Source: Flavobacterium tistrianum
GTDB lineage: Bacteria; Bacteroidota; Bacteroidia; Flavobacteriales; Flavobacteriaceae
Length of the DNA stretch: 64,000 bases
Reading direction: 5' to 3'
Assembly (NCBI RefSeq): GCF_003254545.1
Contig: NZ_QJRH01000067.1
Location: 1-64,000, forward strand
Shown: positions 52,675 to 59,921 of the stretch, piece after piece
How the letters are laid out: each line of letters begins with the position of its first letter
How positions within the stretch are numbered: position 1 is the first letter of the stretch
Translations under genes and position numbers: made by a program
Notes under the pieces: generated by a model
The model's input: the letters and a program-made list of their open reading frames with translations, nothing else
The model's database searches: none
Told to the model about the DNA's origin: nothing

Positions 52675-53082
52675 ATGAAAAAAGATATAATAATTCCAGA
52701 AGTAGAAAACGTGTTTCTTGCCGCAGTGCAGGAATGGAGTGACGATTTTATGGAAAAAGTGTGGTACGCTTATTTAGTAAATGATAGTGATTTTAACTTA
52801 GACAGCGTTATGGTCGTTTCAAAAGCATTTGGAACTATTGATGGCGAAATGAAAAAAACATCGATCTTGCGTCATGCATTTGTTGAGGTTCCTTCGGTTT
52901 CTGTTGTAAAGATAGAATTGGTAGAAAAGAGCCTTTTAGCGCTTAATAACGAGTTTATGGTGACTTTCTTCATCGGAAATACTTTGTATGATAAGAAGTT
53001 TATTTTTAAAGCCAATTCGCTTGACGAAAACAATACGGAAGAAGTGCCGATTTTGTTTGTTGAAGGGATTATGGTGAAGTAG
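52675..53082 (+). CDS. Conserved hypothetical protein downstream of pheS
   Basis: The start is ATG 52675 (upstream in-frame sequence at 52630 lies inside the hairpin and is not credible). 135 residues, soluble. It begins MKKDIIIPEVENVFLAAVQE and contains YAYLVNDSDFNLDSVMVVSKAFG and RHAFVEVPSVSVVKIELVEK, with a beta-rich pattern. No enzyme motif was seen. Proteins of this kind are found next to core genes in Flavobacteriia; function unknown. It ends before a bidirectional terminator shared with gpsA. Confidence 0.72.
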   Translation: MKKDIIIPEVENVFLAAVQEWSDDFMEKVWYAYLVNDSDFNLDSVMVVSKAFGTIDGEMKKTSILRHAFVEVPSVSVVKIELVEKSLLALNNEFMVTFFIGNTLYDKKFIFKANSLDENNTEEVPILFVEGIMVK

Positions 53083-53133
53083 TAAAAAGAGACAAGAAGC
53101 AAGAGACAAGAGTTTTTTCTAATGCAGATAAAA

Positions 53134-53170
53134 AAAGAGCCAAGCTGAATTTCAGTCTTGGCTCTTTCTT
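53134..53170. terminator. Bidirectional Rho-independent terminator
   Basis: An 11-bp perfect stem AAAGAGCCAAG (53134-53144) / CTTGGCTCTTT (53157-53167) has A-rich and T-rich flanks. It separates the convergent 52675 gene and gpsA. AAGAGACAAG-type repeats flank it on both sides. Confidence 0.9.
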
Positions 53171-53233
53171 GTTTATTCTATTTAAGTGGAATATATAGTC
53201 TTTTCTCTTGTTTCTTGCATCTTTTAACTAAAT

Positions 53234-54229
53234 CTAATCCAAAGACTCAGTCAATTTCTTGAAAACCGTTTTGGCGTCTTTTCCTTCATATAAAACAGCA
53301 TAAACAGCGTCTATAATTGGTGTTTTTGCTCCGTAGCCTTGATTTAGTTTATAAGCACTTTTTGTTGCGTAATACCCTTCGGCAACCATGCTCATTTCCA
53401 TCATGGCACTTTTTACAGTATATCCTTTACCGATCATATTTCCGAACATTCTATTTCTAGAGAAAACAGAATATCCTGTAACCAGCAAATCGCCTAAATA
53501 AGCTGAATCGTTAATGTTACGTTTCATTTTATGCACTTTTCTGATGAATTTCTTCATTTCGCGAATAGCATTACTCATTAAAACCGATTGGAAGTTATCG
53601 CCATAACCTAAACCGTGGGCAATTCCGGCAGCAATAGAGTAAATGTTTTTCAGCATCGCAGCATATTCAGTTCCGATAATGTCGTCTGAAATTTTGGCTT
53701 TGATATAATTTCCTGAAAGCGATTTTGCTACAGTACAAGCTTTTTCTGGATCACCGCACGCAATTGTTAAGTAAGAAAGTCTTTCTAAGGCAACTTCCTC
53801 TGCGTGGCAAGGTCCTGTAATAACTCCAATGTTGTAATATGGAATGTCGTATTGAATGTGAAAATGCTCGCCGACGATTAAACTCGTTTCGGGAACAATT
53901 CCTTTAATAGCAGAAAAAATGATTTTATCTGATAAAGAAACCGTCATATTTTTTAACTCGGCATCCAAGAAAGCTGATGGAATGGCAAAAATGATGTAAT
54001 CTGCATATTCTATCGCTTCGTTTATATTGCTTGTCAGTTTAAGTTTGTTGGTGTCAAATTCAACAGAACTTAAATAGTTCGGATTGTGTTTGTATTTCTG
54101 AAGATGTTCAATTGCAGACTCATTACGCATATACCACGCAATTTCTGAAAGATTCACACATAGCATTTTGGCAATTGCCGTTGCCCAACTTCCTCCTCCA
54201 ATTACTGCAAATTTTAACTTTTCGCTCAT
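53234..54229 (-). CDS. gpsA: NAD(P)H-dependent glycerol-3-phosphate dehydrogenase
   Basis: The start is ATG at 54229 on the minus strand; an upstream in-frame TTG at 54250 overlaps the -7 promoter element and is rejected. 331 residues. The Rossmann loop is GGGSWATA (11-18), followed by IFAIPSAFL, SAIKGIVPETS (catalytic Lys), GPCHAEEVA, TEYAAMLKNIYSIAAGI and the GLGYGDNF region. It reduces dihydroxyacetone phosphate to sn-glycerol-3-phosphate for phospholipid synthesis. It is transcribed alone and converges on the 52675 gene. Confidence 0.96.
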   Translation of the reverse strand: MSEKLKFAVIGGGSWATAIAKMLCVNLSEIAWYMRNESAIEHLQKYKHNPNYLSSVEFDTNKLKLTSNINEAIEYADYIIFAIPSAFLDAELKNMTVSLSDKIIFSAIKGIVPETSLIVGEHFHIQYDIPYYNIGVITGPCHAEEVALERLSYLTIACGDPEKACTVAKSLSGNYIKAKISDDIIGTEYAAMLKNIYSIAAGIAHGLGYGDNFQSVLMSNAIREMKKFIRKVHKMKRNINDSAYLGDLLVTGYSVFSRNRMFGNMIGKGYTVKSAMMEMSMVAEGYYATKSAYKLNQGYGAKTPIIDAVYAVLYEGKDAKTVFKKLTESLD

Positions 54230-54247
54230 TATTTTATTAATTTGAAA

Positions 54248-54280
54248 CAAAAGTACTTAATAATGTGCTAATAAAGCAAA
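54248..54280 (-). promoter_or_regulatory. gpsA promoter (-33/-7)
   Basis: On the minus strand TTTG (54280-54277), a 21-base spacer and TACTTTTG (54255-54248) match the Bacteroidota consensus at both boxes. It lies 18 bases upstream of the chosen start codon. Confidence 0.65.
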
Positions 54281-54464
54281 ATCTGCTTTAAGAAATTTTG
54301 AAAGAGCTCTTTAATTGCAATACTTTCAAGAAGTTTAAGAGTAAAATATTTTTTTAAAATGCGATACAATAAAAAATAATCACCTTCCGTTATAATAGTT
54401 TATAAATTAGAATTTTAATGAATTTAAAAAAAATTGAGTTAGTTAGTTTTGTTTTAGTATTTTG

Positions 54465-54505
54465 AAAAGGCGTTCCTAAACTTGTTAAGAACGCCTTTTT
54501 TATTA
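54465..54505. terminator. Hairpin terminator (AAAAGGCGTTC)
   Basis: An 11-bp perfect stem AAAAGGCGTTC / GAACGCCTTTT carries a T tract on the + side and TTTTC on the minus side. No + strand gene ends here, so it probably serves the minus-strand alcohol dehydrogenase transcript as a second terminator. Confidence 0.7.
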
Positions 54506-54518
54506 AATTCCCATTTCT

Positions 54519-54564
54519 AAATCCCAAATTCCAAAATTTTAAAAAACCTTGGAATTTGGGATTT
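54519..54564 (-). terminator. Hairpin after the alcohol dehydrogenase gene (CCCAAATTCC family)
   Basis: A 16-bp perfect stem AAATCCCAAATTCCAA / TTGGAATTTGGGATTT lies just after the minus-strand stop at 54585. The stem core is shared with the terminators at 10895 and 15303. Confidence 0.75.
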
Positions 54565-54584
54565 AAAAAATTTGGAATTTTTAT

Positions 54585-55742
54585 TTAATATGAAAGCTCA
54601 ACAATTGATTTTACTTTGTCTAAAGTTACCAATTGATTTTCTCCTAAACCTTTCCAGCCTCTTTCGTCGAAACGTTTTACAATAAAATCTGCTGTGTTAG
54701 AATAGTCTTCTGTATATTGGGAAAGTTTAGTGTCCATTCCCATTGTATGGAAAAATTCAACCGTTTTGTTGATGGCTTCTTTAGCTACTTCTTCGTCAGA
54801 ACCTGTTAAGTTGAAGATTCTTCTTCCGTATTGTGCTAATTTTGCTTTTTTAGTTTCGAACATTACATGGTACAAACTTGGCCCAATTATCGCCAAAGTT
54901 CTAGCATGATCAATTTCGTAAAGTGCTGTCAATTCGTGACCAATCATATGAGTTGCCCAGTCGCTTGGAACACCTTTTTGAATTAATCCGTTTAAAGCCA
55001 TTGTACAGCTCCACATAAAATTGGAAGCCAAAGTATAATCGGTTGGGTTTTGTACAACGCCAGGTCCAACTTCAATTAAAGTCTGTAAAATTCCTTCGGC
55101 AATTCTATCCTGAAGAAAAGCATCGGTCGGATACGTTAAATATTGCTCCATAACGTGTGTGTAAGCATCTACAACACCATTTTCGATTTGTCTTTTTGGT
55201 AAAGAAGAAATTACAGTCGGGTCACAAATAGAGAATTTCGGAAACAAAGCGCTTCCGCCAGAAGATAATTTTTCCTGAGTTGCCTCAATTGTTACCACAT
55301 ATCCAGAATTCATTTCACTTCCTGTTGCAGGTAGCGTTAAAACAGTTCCGAATGGCATTGCATTTTCTTTAATTAAAATTCTTTTTTGAAGAATGTCAAT
55401 TGGATTTCCTTCAAAATTAACAGCTGCCGAAATAAATTTAACGCCATCAATTACAGATCCGCCACCAACAGCCAAAATAAAGTCGATTTTTTCTGCTTTG
55501 ATCACATCAACCGCTTTCATTAGAGTTTCAAATCTCGGATTTGGTTCAATTCCGCCAAATTCTACAATTTCAAAACCTTTTAAGTTAGCAATCACCTGAT
55601 CGTAGATTCCATTTTTAAAAATGCTTCCACCGCCGTAAGCCAAAAGAATTTTTGCATTTTTTGGAACTAAAGTTGAAAGTTTTTCAATTTGTCCTTTCCC
55701 GAAAACTAAGTTTGTCGGATTGTATAATTCGAAGTTTAACAT
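54585..55742 (-). CDS. Iron-containing alcohol dehydrogenase (YqhD/BdhA-like)
   Basis: 385 residues of the type III (Fe-ADH) family. The cofactor-binding GGGSVIDGVK motif lies at about 93-102, preceded by AYGGGSIFKNG. The metal-binding core shows GVVDAYTHVMEQYL and MIGHELTALYEIDHARTL. GIEPNPRFETLMKAV is characteristic of NADPH-dependent YqhD-like broad aldehyde reductases. Expected role: reduction of short aldehydes in the cytoplasm, in detoxification or fermentation. It lies on the same strand as a periplasmic DJ-1/PfpI gene, and both diverge from a LysR regulator. A decamer repeat array lies just upstream of its start. Confidence 0.92.
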   Translation of the reverse strand: MLNFELYNPTNLVFGKGQIEKLSTLVPKNAKILLAYGGGSIFKNGIYDQVIANLKGFEIVEFGGIEPNPRFETLMKAVDVIKAEKIDFILAVGGGSVIDGVKFISAAVNFEGNPIDILQKRILIKENAMPFGTVLTLPATGSEMNSGYVVTIEATQEKLSSGGSALFPKFSICDPTVISSLPKRQIENGVVDAYTHVMEQYLTYPTDAFLQDRIAEGILQTLIEVGPGVVQNPTDYTLASNFMWSCTMALNGLIQKGVPSDWATHMIGHELTALYEIDHARTLAIIGPSLYHVMFETKKAKLAQYGRRIFNLTGSDEEVAKEAINKTVEFFHTMGMDTKLSQYTEDYSNTADFIVKRFDERGWKGLGENQLVTLDKVKSIVELSY

Positions 55743-55751
55743 ATTTTTTTT

Positions 55752-55794
55752 AAGGTTCTAAGATGCTAAGGTTCTGAGGTTCTGAGGTTCTGAG
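55752..55794. repeat. Decamer tandem repeat (CTTAGNAYCT family)
   Basis: About four imperfect 10-bp units directly upstream of the alcohol dehydrogenase start. An inverted related array lies at 55861-55894, so the pair could form a long imperfect hairpin in the inter-gene transcript. Confidence 0.7.
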
Positions 55795-55860
55795 TCTTTT
55801 AGCATCGGGTTAATTTTATTCTTTTAATTATTTAATAAAGTCTAAGTTGCTAAAAGAAAA

Positions 55861-55894
55861 CTTAGTCCTTAGCAACTTAGTATCTTAGCATCTT
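55861..55894. repeat. Decamer tandem repeat, inverted array
   Basis: CTTAG words at ~10-base spacing directly abut the stop of the DJ-1/PfpI gene at 55895. Inverted relative to 55752-55794. Confidence 0.65.
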
Positions 55895-56656
55895 TTATTT
55901 CAATTTCTTTAATAATTTATCGGCTACGAGTTTTGATGACGCTGGATTTTGACCTGTAATTAAAAGTCCGTCTTCAACAGCATAAGGTTGCCAGTTTGGG
56001 CCTTTAGAAAAAATTCCGCCGTTTGAAGCTAAAGCATCTTCCAATAAAAACGGAACTACTTTAGTTAAACCGACCGCTTCTTCTTCGTCATTAGTAAATC
56101 CGGTTATTTTTTTGCCTTTTACTAAATATTCTCCATTTACTTTTACATTTTTCAAAACAGCAGGAGCGTGACATACAAATGCTACTGGTTTATTGTGCGT
56201 ATAAAATGATTCGATTAAGGCGATAGAACTTCTGTTTTCTACCAAATCCCAAAGTGGGCCGTGGCCTCCTGGATAAAATACAGCATCGTAATCTTTTTGG
56301 TTAACTGTCGAAAGTTTTAAAGTGTTTTTTAATTTCTCTTGTAAAACCTTGTCAGCGTCAAAACGTTTTGTGTCTTCGGTTGCCGAAGCTGGATCGGCAC
56401 TTTTTGGATCAATCGGCGGCTGGCCTCCAAGCGGAGAAGCGATTGCGATTTCTACTCCCTGATCTAATAATTCATAATATGGTGCAGCAAATTCTTCTGA
56501 CCAGAATCCTGTTTTTTCTCCTGTATTGCCCAGTTTATCATTGCTGGTTACAACAAATAATACTTTTTTCATACTCTTCTTGTTTGATTTTTGAGCTTCA
56601 GCTGAAATGCCTACAGCTGTAAATGCAGTTATTGCGAATAGTGCTATTTTCTTCAT
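55895..56656 (-). CDS. Exported DJ-1/PfpI family protein (type 1 glutamine amidotransferase-like)
   Basis: 253 residues, with a Sec signal peptide (MKKIALFAITAFTAVGISAEA, cleavage near EAQ). The DJ-1/PfpI fold shows KKVLFVVTSNDKLGNTGEKTG, FWSEEFAAPYYEL (the candidate acidic partner Glu), FYPGGHGPLWDL (127-138) and the nucleophile C162 in FVCHAPAVL, with H163 beside it. Relatives include Hsp31-like glyoxalase III and chaperones. Export to the periplasm is inferred from the signal; an internal Met near residue 29 would give a cytosolic form. It lies with an alcohol dehydrogenase gene, divergent from a LysR gene, suggesting aldehyde or electrophile stress. Confidence 0.86.
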   Translation of the reverse strand: MKKIALFAITAFTAVGISAEAQKSNKKSMKKVLFVVTSNDKLGNTGEKTGFWSEEFAAPYYELLDQGVEIAIASPLGGQPPIDPKSADPASATEDTKRFDADKVLQEKLKNTLKLSTVNQKDYDAVFYPGGHGPLWDLVENRSSIALIESFYTHNKPVAFVCHAPAVLKNVKVNGEYLVKGKKITGFTNDEEEAVGLTKVVPFLLEDALASNGGIFSKGPNWQPYAVEDGLLITGQNPASSKLVADKLLKKLK

Positions 56657-56742
56657 AAATATTAAATTTTGAACAAATTTACGGCGAATGTGATATCAGT
56701 AAAAATAAAATAAACTATGTTTGTTATAAATAAATTTATGTC

Positions 56743-57648
56743 ATGGTAAATCTAGAATGGTACAGAACTTTTAAGGCAGTTTACAAAAACGGTAATTTTT
56801 CAGTGGCTGCGAAGGAATTATTTATGAGTCAGCCTGCGGTTAGTCAGCAGATTTCAATGCTTGAGGCGCACGTTGGAAATAAATTATTTAACCGGAAATC
56901 AAAAGGTGTTGAACCAACCGAATACGCTAAGTTACTGAATAATTTGATTATAGACGCTCTTGACAGGCTAGAAAGTGTCGAAACCAGTTTCAGAGCTAAA
57001 GCAGAAGATGCTAATCGATTAATTTCTGTTGGAATCTCAAAACATCTTTTTGACTGTGTTGGCAATCTTTTAATTTCAAAGTTTGATTTAATCGATTTTA
57101 CTTTTGCAGAAAACGACGAACTTTTTGCTTTGGTAGATGCTAAAAAACTTGACTTTGCCATTACAACCAAAAGATTTGACACTTTTGATACTACTTATGA
57201 AATTGTTGGAAAAATAAAACTGATTTTAGTTGCTCCAACAAGTTTAGATATAACAGAGTTCCGCCAAAGATTAAAAGCAGATAATTATACCGAAATTGAA
57301 CAATGGCTCAATGCACAAAAATGGTACAGTCACGATGCGAGAATTCCGCATATAAAATTATTCTGGTTGCATGCCTTCAATAAAAAAAGACCTTCGATGG
57401 TACCCAATTACATTATCCCTTCAGAATCTGAAATGCTGAGACTTTTAGCTAAAAATGAAGGAATTGCTGCCACTTGGAATTGCAACGCTAGAAATTATAT
57501 TAAAGAAAATAAATTGCAGCTAGTTTGGAATAGCTTTCATGTTCCAGAAGAGTTTGTGTATTTGTTAGCGCCAAAAAATAATAACGTAAAGTCGTTTTTT
57601 GATATTATTGAGAAGGAGTTAAAGCTGTTTTTTGGAAATAGATTATGA
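56743..57648 (+). CDS. LysR-family transcriptional regulator
   Basis: 301 residues. The N-terminal winged helix-turn-helix (about 5-64) shows FKAVYKNGNFSVAAKELF, SQPAVSQQISMLEAHVG and LFNRKSKGVEPT. A linker helix and a shorter, divergent effector domain follow. LysR regulators usually bind the region shared with a divergent gene. Here the divergent DJ-1/PfpI gene starts 86 bases away, followed by the alcohol dehydrogenase, so control of those genes is likely (inference). A PKD lipoprotein gene follows 68 bases downstream but need not belong to it. Confidence 0.92.
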   Translation: MVNLEWYRTFKAVYKNGNFSVAAKELFMSQPAVSQQISMLEAHVGNKLFNRKSKGVEPTEYAKLLNNLIIDALDRLESVETSFRAKAEDANRLISVGISKHLFDCVGNLLISKFDLIDFTFAENDELFALVDAKKLDFAITTKRFDTFDTTYEIVGKIKLILVAPTSLDITEFRQRLKADNYTEIEQWLNAQKWYSHDARIPHIKLFWLHAFNKKRPSMVPNYIIPSESEMLRLLAKNEGIAATWNCNARNYIKENKLQLVWNSFHVPEEFVYLLAPKNNNVKSFFDIIEKELKLFFGNRL

Positions 57649-57716
57649 TTTTGATCATTTGTTCTTAAAGCATAAAAGAGTAATTTTGATAAACAACCAC
57701 TAAAAAATTTCCGATT

Positions 57717-58085
57717 ATGAAAAAGATTATGCCTATTTTGATGTTTCCTATGTTGTTTTTTGCCATTATTTCTTGCAGTAAAAGTGACGATGAAGCAATT
57801 GTAGATTGTTTTGGAGACTCAATATTAACAGAATTAAAGCATTCGGCAGATGGAACAAATTCGAAAATAATTAATTACTCCATACAATACAGTGGAAGCA
57901 ATACGGTAACTTCTGTAAAATGGGCTTTTGGCGATGGAAAAACAGAAACCATAAATACTTTGACCGGTGCTGTATCGCATACTTATAGTGCCGCAGGAAC
58001 TTTTGAAGTAAAAGCGGATGTAACGCTAAAAAAAGACGGTGGAAGTTGTACTGTTAGCCCAAAGAAAAGTGTAACGGTCAACTAA
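57717..58085 (+). CDS. Small PKD-domain lipoprotein
   Basis: 122 residues. The lipoprotein signal has FFAIISC (C20) followed by SKSDDE, an acidic stretch compatible with surface export. Residues ~35-122 form one PKD domain with the typical VTSVKWAFGDGKTET and SHTYSAAGTFEVKADV signatures. PKD domains mediate protein or carbohydrate contacts outside the cell. No enzymatic domain is present. A perfect 20-bp inverted repeat follows, which may end its transcript. Partner genes are not evident. Confidence 0.78.
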   Translation: MKKIMPILMFPMLFFAIISCSKSDDEAIVDCFGDSILTELKHSADGTNSKIINYSIQYSGSNTVTSVKWAFGDGKTETINTLTGAVSHTYSAAGTFEVKADVTLKKDGGSCTVSPKKSVTVN

Positions 58086-58106
58086 AACACTGCTTATAAA
58101 AATAGT

Positions 58107-58166
58107 AATGAGGATCAACTTTGTAAATTTATTGCGCAAGCATAGATTACAAAGTTGATCCTCATT
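58107..58166 (+). terminator. Perfect 20-bp inverted repeat after the PKD lipoprotein gene
   Basis: Arms AATGAGGATCAACTTTGTAA (58107-58126) and its exact complement (58147-58166) leave a 20-base loop. There is no strong T tract; the TATATTTG that follows is a -7 element. A terminator or structural spacer is likely. Confidence 0.65.
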
Positions 58167-58169
58167 CGT

Positions 58170-58177
58170 TATATTTG
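58170..58177 (+). promoter_or_regulatory. -7 element of the Nudix regulator gene
   Basis: TATATTTG matches TAnnTTTG, 19 bases upstream of ATG 58197. No well-placed -33 box. Confidence 0.5.
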
Positions 58178-58196
58178 TTTGATAGGATTGAGGATT

Positions 58197-58889
58197 ATGG
58201 AAAAATTACAAAATATTAGGATTGCTGTAGATGCGATTGTTTTTGGATATAAAAACAATGGTTTATATGTGCTGTTGATTGAGCAGAAATTTGGTTCGGC
58301 AGATAAATATTGGGCATTGCCAGGAGGTTTGGTTCAAAATGATGAATCTTTGAGCGATGCCGTAATACGCGAATTGCATGAAGAAACAAATGTACAGTTG
58401 ACTTTTATGGAACAATTGTACACTTTTGGAGATGATATTTATAGAGATTCTAGAAACCGCGTAATTTCGGTCGCATATTATGCTTTAGTCGATGCTTCAA
58501 ACTTAGAAATTAAAGCCGATACAGATGCGGAAAGAGTGCAATGGTTTAAAATAGATGAGATTCCGTCTTTGGCCTTTGACCATAATTTAATCTTAAAAAA
58601 AGGAATAGAAAGACTTAAAGCCAAATTAACATATGAACCAATTGGTTTCGATTTGCTTCCCGAAGAATTTTTGTTTTCAGATCTTGAAAACCTTTACTGC
58701 ACCATTTTAGAAAAAGAAATCGACCGTCGAAATTTCAGAAAAAAAATACTCAGTTACGGTATTTTAGAAGAAACTGAAAAATTTTCACCCATTAAAACAG
58801 GTCGTCCAGCAAAACTTTTTAAGTTCAATAAGTTGAAATATAATGAGTTAATTCAAAAAGGATTTCACTTCGAAATAAAGTTTGCGTAA
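58197..58889 (+). CDS. NrtR-like Nudix-domain regulator with intact Nudix box
   Basis: The start is ATG 58197 (upstream in-frame sequence lies in the hairpin). 230 residues: a Nudix fold (~5-140) and a C-terminal winged helix (~145-225, RRNFRKKILSYGILEETEK). Unlike the two PUL regulators, its Nudix box is intact: G44-x5-E50-x7-R58-E59-L60-H61-E62-E63, with Asn65 in place of the usual Gly. NrtR-type regulators sense ADP-ribose or related NAD metabolites and repress NAD genes. The next genes are a PRPP-synthetase homologue and ADP-ribose and nicotinamide enzymes, and two matching 21-bp palindromes lie at its 3' end, so local NAD control is very plausible. Residual ADP-ribose hydrolysis is possible. 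Confidence 0.88.
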   Translation: MEKLQNIRIAVDAIVFGYKNNGLYVLLIEQKFGSADKYWALPGGLVQNDESLSDAVIRELHEETNVQLTFMEQLYTFGDDIYRDSRNRVISVAYYALVDASNLEIKADTDAERVQWFKIDEIPSLAFDHNLILKKGIERLKAKLTYEPIGFDLLPEEFLFSDLENLYCTILEKEIDRRNFRKKILSYGILEETEKFSPIKTGRPAKLFKFNKLKYNELIQKGFHFEIKFA

Positions 58890-58901
58890 TTTTTACACAA
58901 A
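58881..58901. promoter_or_regulatory. Operator 1 (candidate NrtR-type site)
   Basis: TTTGCGT-AATTTTT-ACACAAA: 7-base inverted arms with a 7-base spacer and one mismatch. It overlaps the last codons of the Nudix regulator gene and lies upstream of the -33 box. The centre is 52 bases from operator 2. Confidence 0.65.
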
Positions 58902-58905
58902 ATAA

Positions 58906-58936
58906 ATTGTTTATTCAAAATTAAATTCTACATTTG
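58906..58936 (+). promoter_or_regulatory. Promoter of the NAD/ADP-ribose operon
   Basis: ATTG (58906-58909), a 19-base spacer and an exact TAnnTTTG box (TACATTTG, 58929-58936). Operator 2 overlaps the -7 box and operator 1 lies just upstream, a classic repression layout. Confidence 0.7.
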
Positions 58937-58953
58937 CGTAAAATTAACGCAAA
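58933..58953. promoter_or_regulatory. Operator 2 (candidate NrtR-type site)
   Basis: TTTGCGT-AAAATTA-ACGCAAA: perfect 7-base inverted arms with a 7-base spacer, overlapping the -7 box and ending 10 bases before the start codon of the PRPP-synthetase-like gene. Confidence 0.75.
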
Positions 58954-58963
58954 CTAAAAAGCT

Positions 58964-59797
58964 ATGATACTAAATCTCGACTCAAAATTCGCTCCATTTC
59001 AAAATCAGGAAGAAATCAAATTTCAAAGTTTTACATTTTCTGGAGGTGAACCTCACATTAAAATTGCACCAGATTTTGATCCAAATAGAAAAGTGACTAT
59101 TACACACCGATTAAATTCATTCAACGATTTAGGATTGTTATGCGTTACTGTTGATGCGTTACGCAGAATGGACGTTAAGATTATCGATCTTTTTATTCCG
59201 TACTTTCCAGCTGCGAGACAAGATCGTGTTATGATTCCTGGTGAGCCTTTGTCTGTAAAAGTGTATGCTGATATTATAAATGCGATGCAATTGAACAAAG
59301 TTTTTGTTTTTGATGCGCATTCTGAAGTTACTCCGGCTTTGTTGAATAATAGCACTGTAATTCCGAATTATACTTTTATAAAAGCAGTTTTAGAAAATAT
59401 CGGAAATGATGTAAAACTAATTTCTCCAGATGGTGGCGCTTTGAAAAAAATCTACAAAGTTTCTGAGTTTCTGGGCGGAGTTGAGGTGGTAGAATGCAGT
59501 AAAAGCCGTGATGTAAAAACTGGAAAACTATCTGGCTTCAAAGTTTACAATGATGATTTGCAGGGAATGGATTGTTTAATCGTTGATGATATCTGCGATG
59601 GAGGAGGAACTTTCGTAGGATTAGCAGAAGAATTGAAAAAGAAAAACGCTGGTAAATTATACTTAGCAGTAAGCCACGGAATTTTCAATAAAGGGTTTGA
59701 AGTTTTAAACTGCTTTGATGGAATTTTTACCACAAATTCTTTTAAAGATTTCGAAGGTGAAAGTGTTAAGGTAATTGGATTGGATCAATTAGTTTAA
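58964..59797 (+). CDS. Short PRPP-synthetase-like protein (ribose-phosphate pyrophosphokinase family)
   Basis: 277 residues, shorter than the ~310-320 of standard Prs. It keeps the RQDR motif (85-88), a His in FVFDAHSE (H119), SPDGGALKK and the PRPP-binding loop VDDICDGGGT (207-216). Standard features are altered: the usual TGGT of the loop is GGGT, and the KRR catalytic loop reads SKSRD. It may make PRPP for the nicotinamide phosphoribosyltransferase at the end of the locus. Alternatively it may act on ADP-ribose like the Prs-like enzyme of the phage NARP1 pathway; the abundance of ADP-ribose enzymes around it makes this worth testing. It is first after the operator-flanked promoter. Confidence 0.85.
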   Translation: MILNLDSKFAPFQNQEEIKFQSFTFSGGEPHIKIAPDFDPNRKVTITHRLNSFNDLGLLCVTVDALRRMDVKIIDLFIPYFPAARQDRVMIPGEPLSVKVYADIINAMQLNKVFVFDAHSEVTPALLNNSTVIPNYTFIKAVLENIGNDVKLISPDGGALKKIYKVSEFLGGVEVVECSKSRDVKTGKLSGFKVYNDDLQGMDCLIVDDICDGGGTFVGLAEELKKKNAGKLYLAVSHGIFNKGFEVLNCFDGIFTTNSFKDFEGESVKVIGLDQLV

Positions 59798-59799
59798 AA

Positions 59800-59905
59800 G
59801 TTTCAAGTTTCAGGTTTCAAGTTCTCAGTGTAACGTAAATCTGAAACGAAAAAAATGTTAACTGTTTCAAGTTGAGCGAAAAACCTGAAACTTTAAACTT
59901 GAAAC
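59800..59905. repeat. Imperfect inverted repeat (GTTTCAAG family)
   Basis: GTTTCAAGTTTCAGGTTT (59800-59817) and its complement with a 7-base insertion (59881-59905) flank the spacer between the PRPP-synthetase-like and NADAR genes. Confidence 0.65.
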
Positions 59906-59921
59906 CAAAAACACTAACAAA

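Larger units (their letters stand above)
54251..54584. other. Intergenic region between gpsA and the alcohol dehydrogenase gene
   Basis: 334 bases without a coding frame of note. It contains the gpsA promoter, an AT-rich stretch and two hairpins (54465-54499 and 54519-54564) that probably end transcription of the alcohol dehydrogenase gene. Nothing else is seen. Confidence 0.7.

Noticed and set aside
54230-54250. Upstream TTG start for gpsA
   Set aside because: Overlaps the -7 promoter element; MSEKLKFAVIGGG at 54229 is the standard N-terminus.
59800-59905. Repeated GTTTCAAG words between the PRPP-synthetase-like and NADAR genes, briefly considered CRISPR-like
   Set aside because: Words are 8-18 bases, unevenly spaced, and form one imperfect hairpin; no spacers or cas genes.
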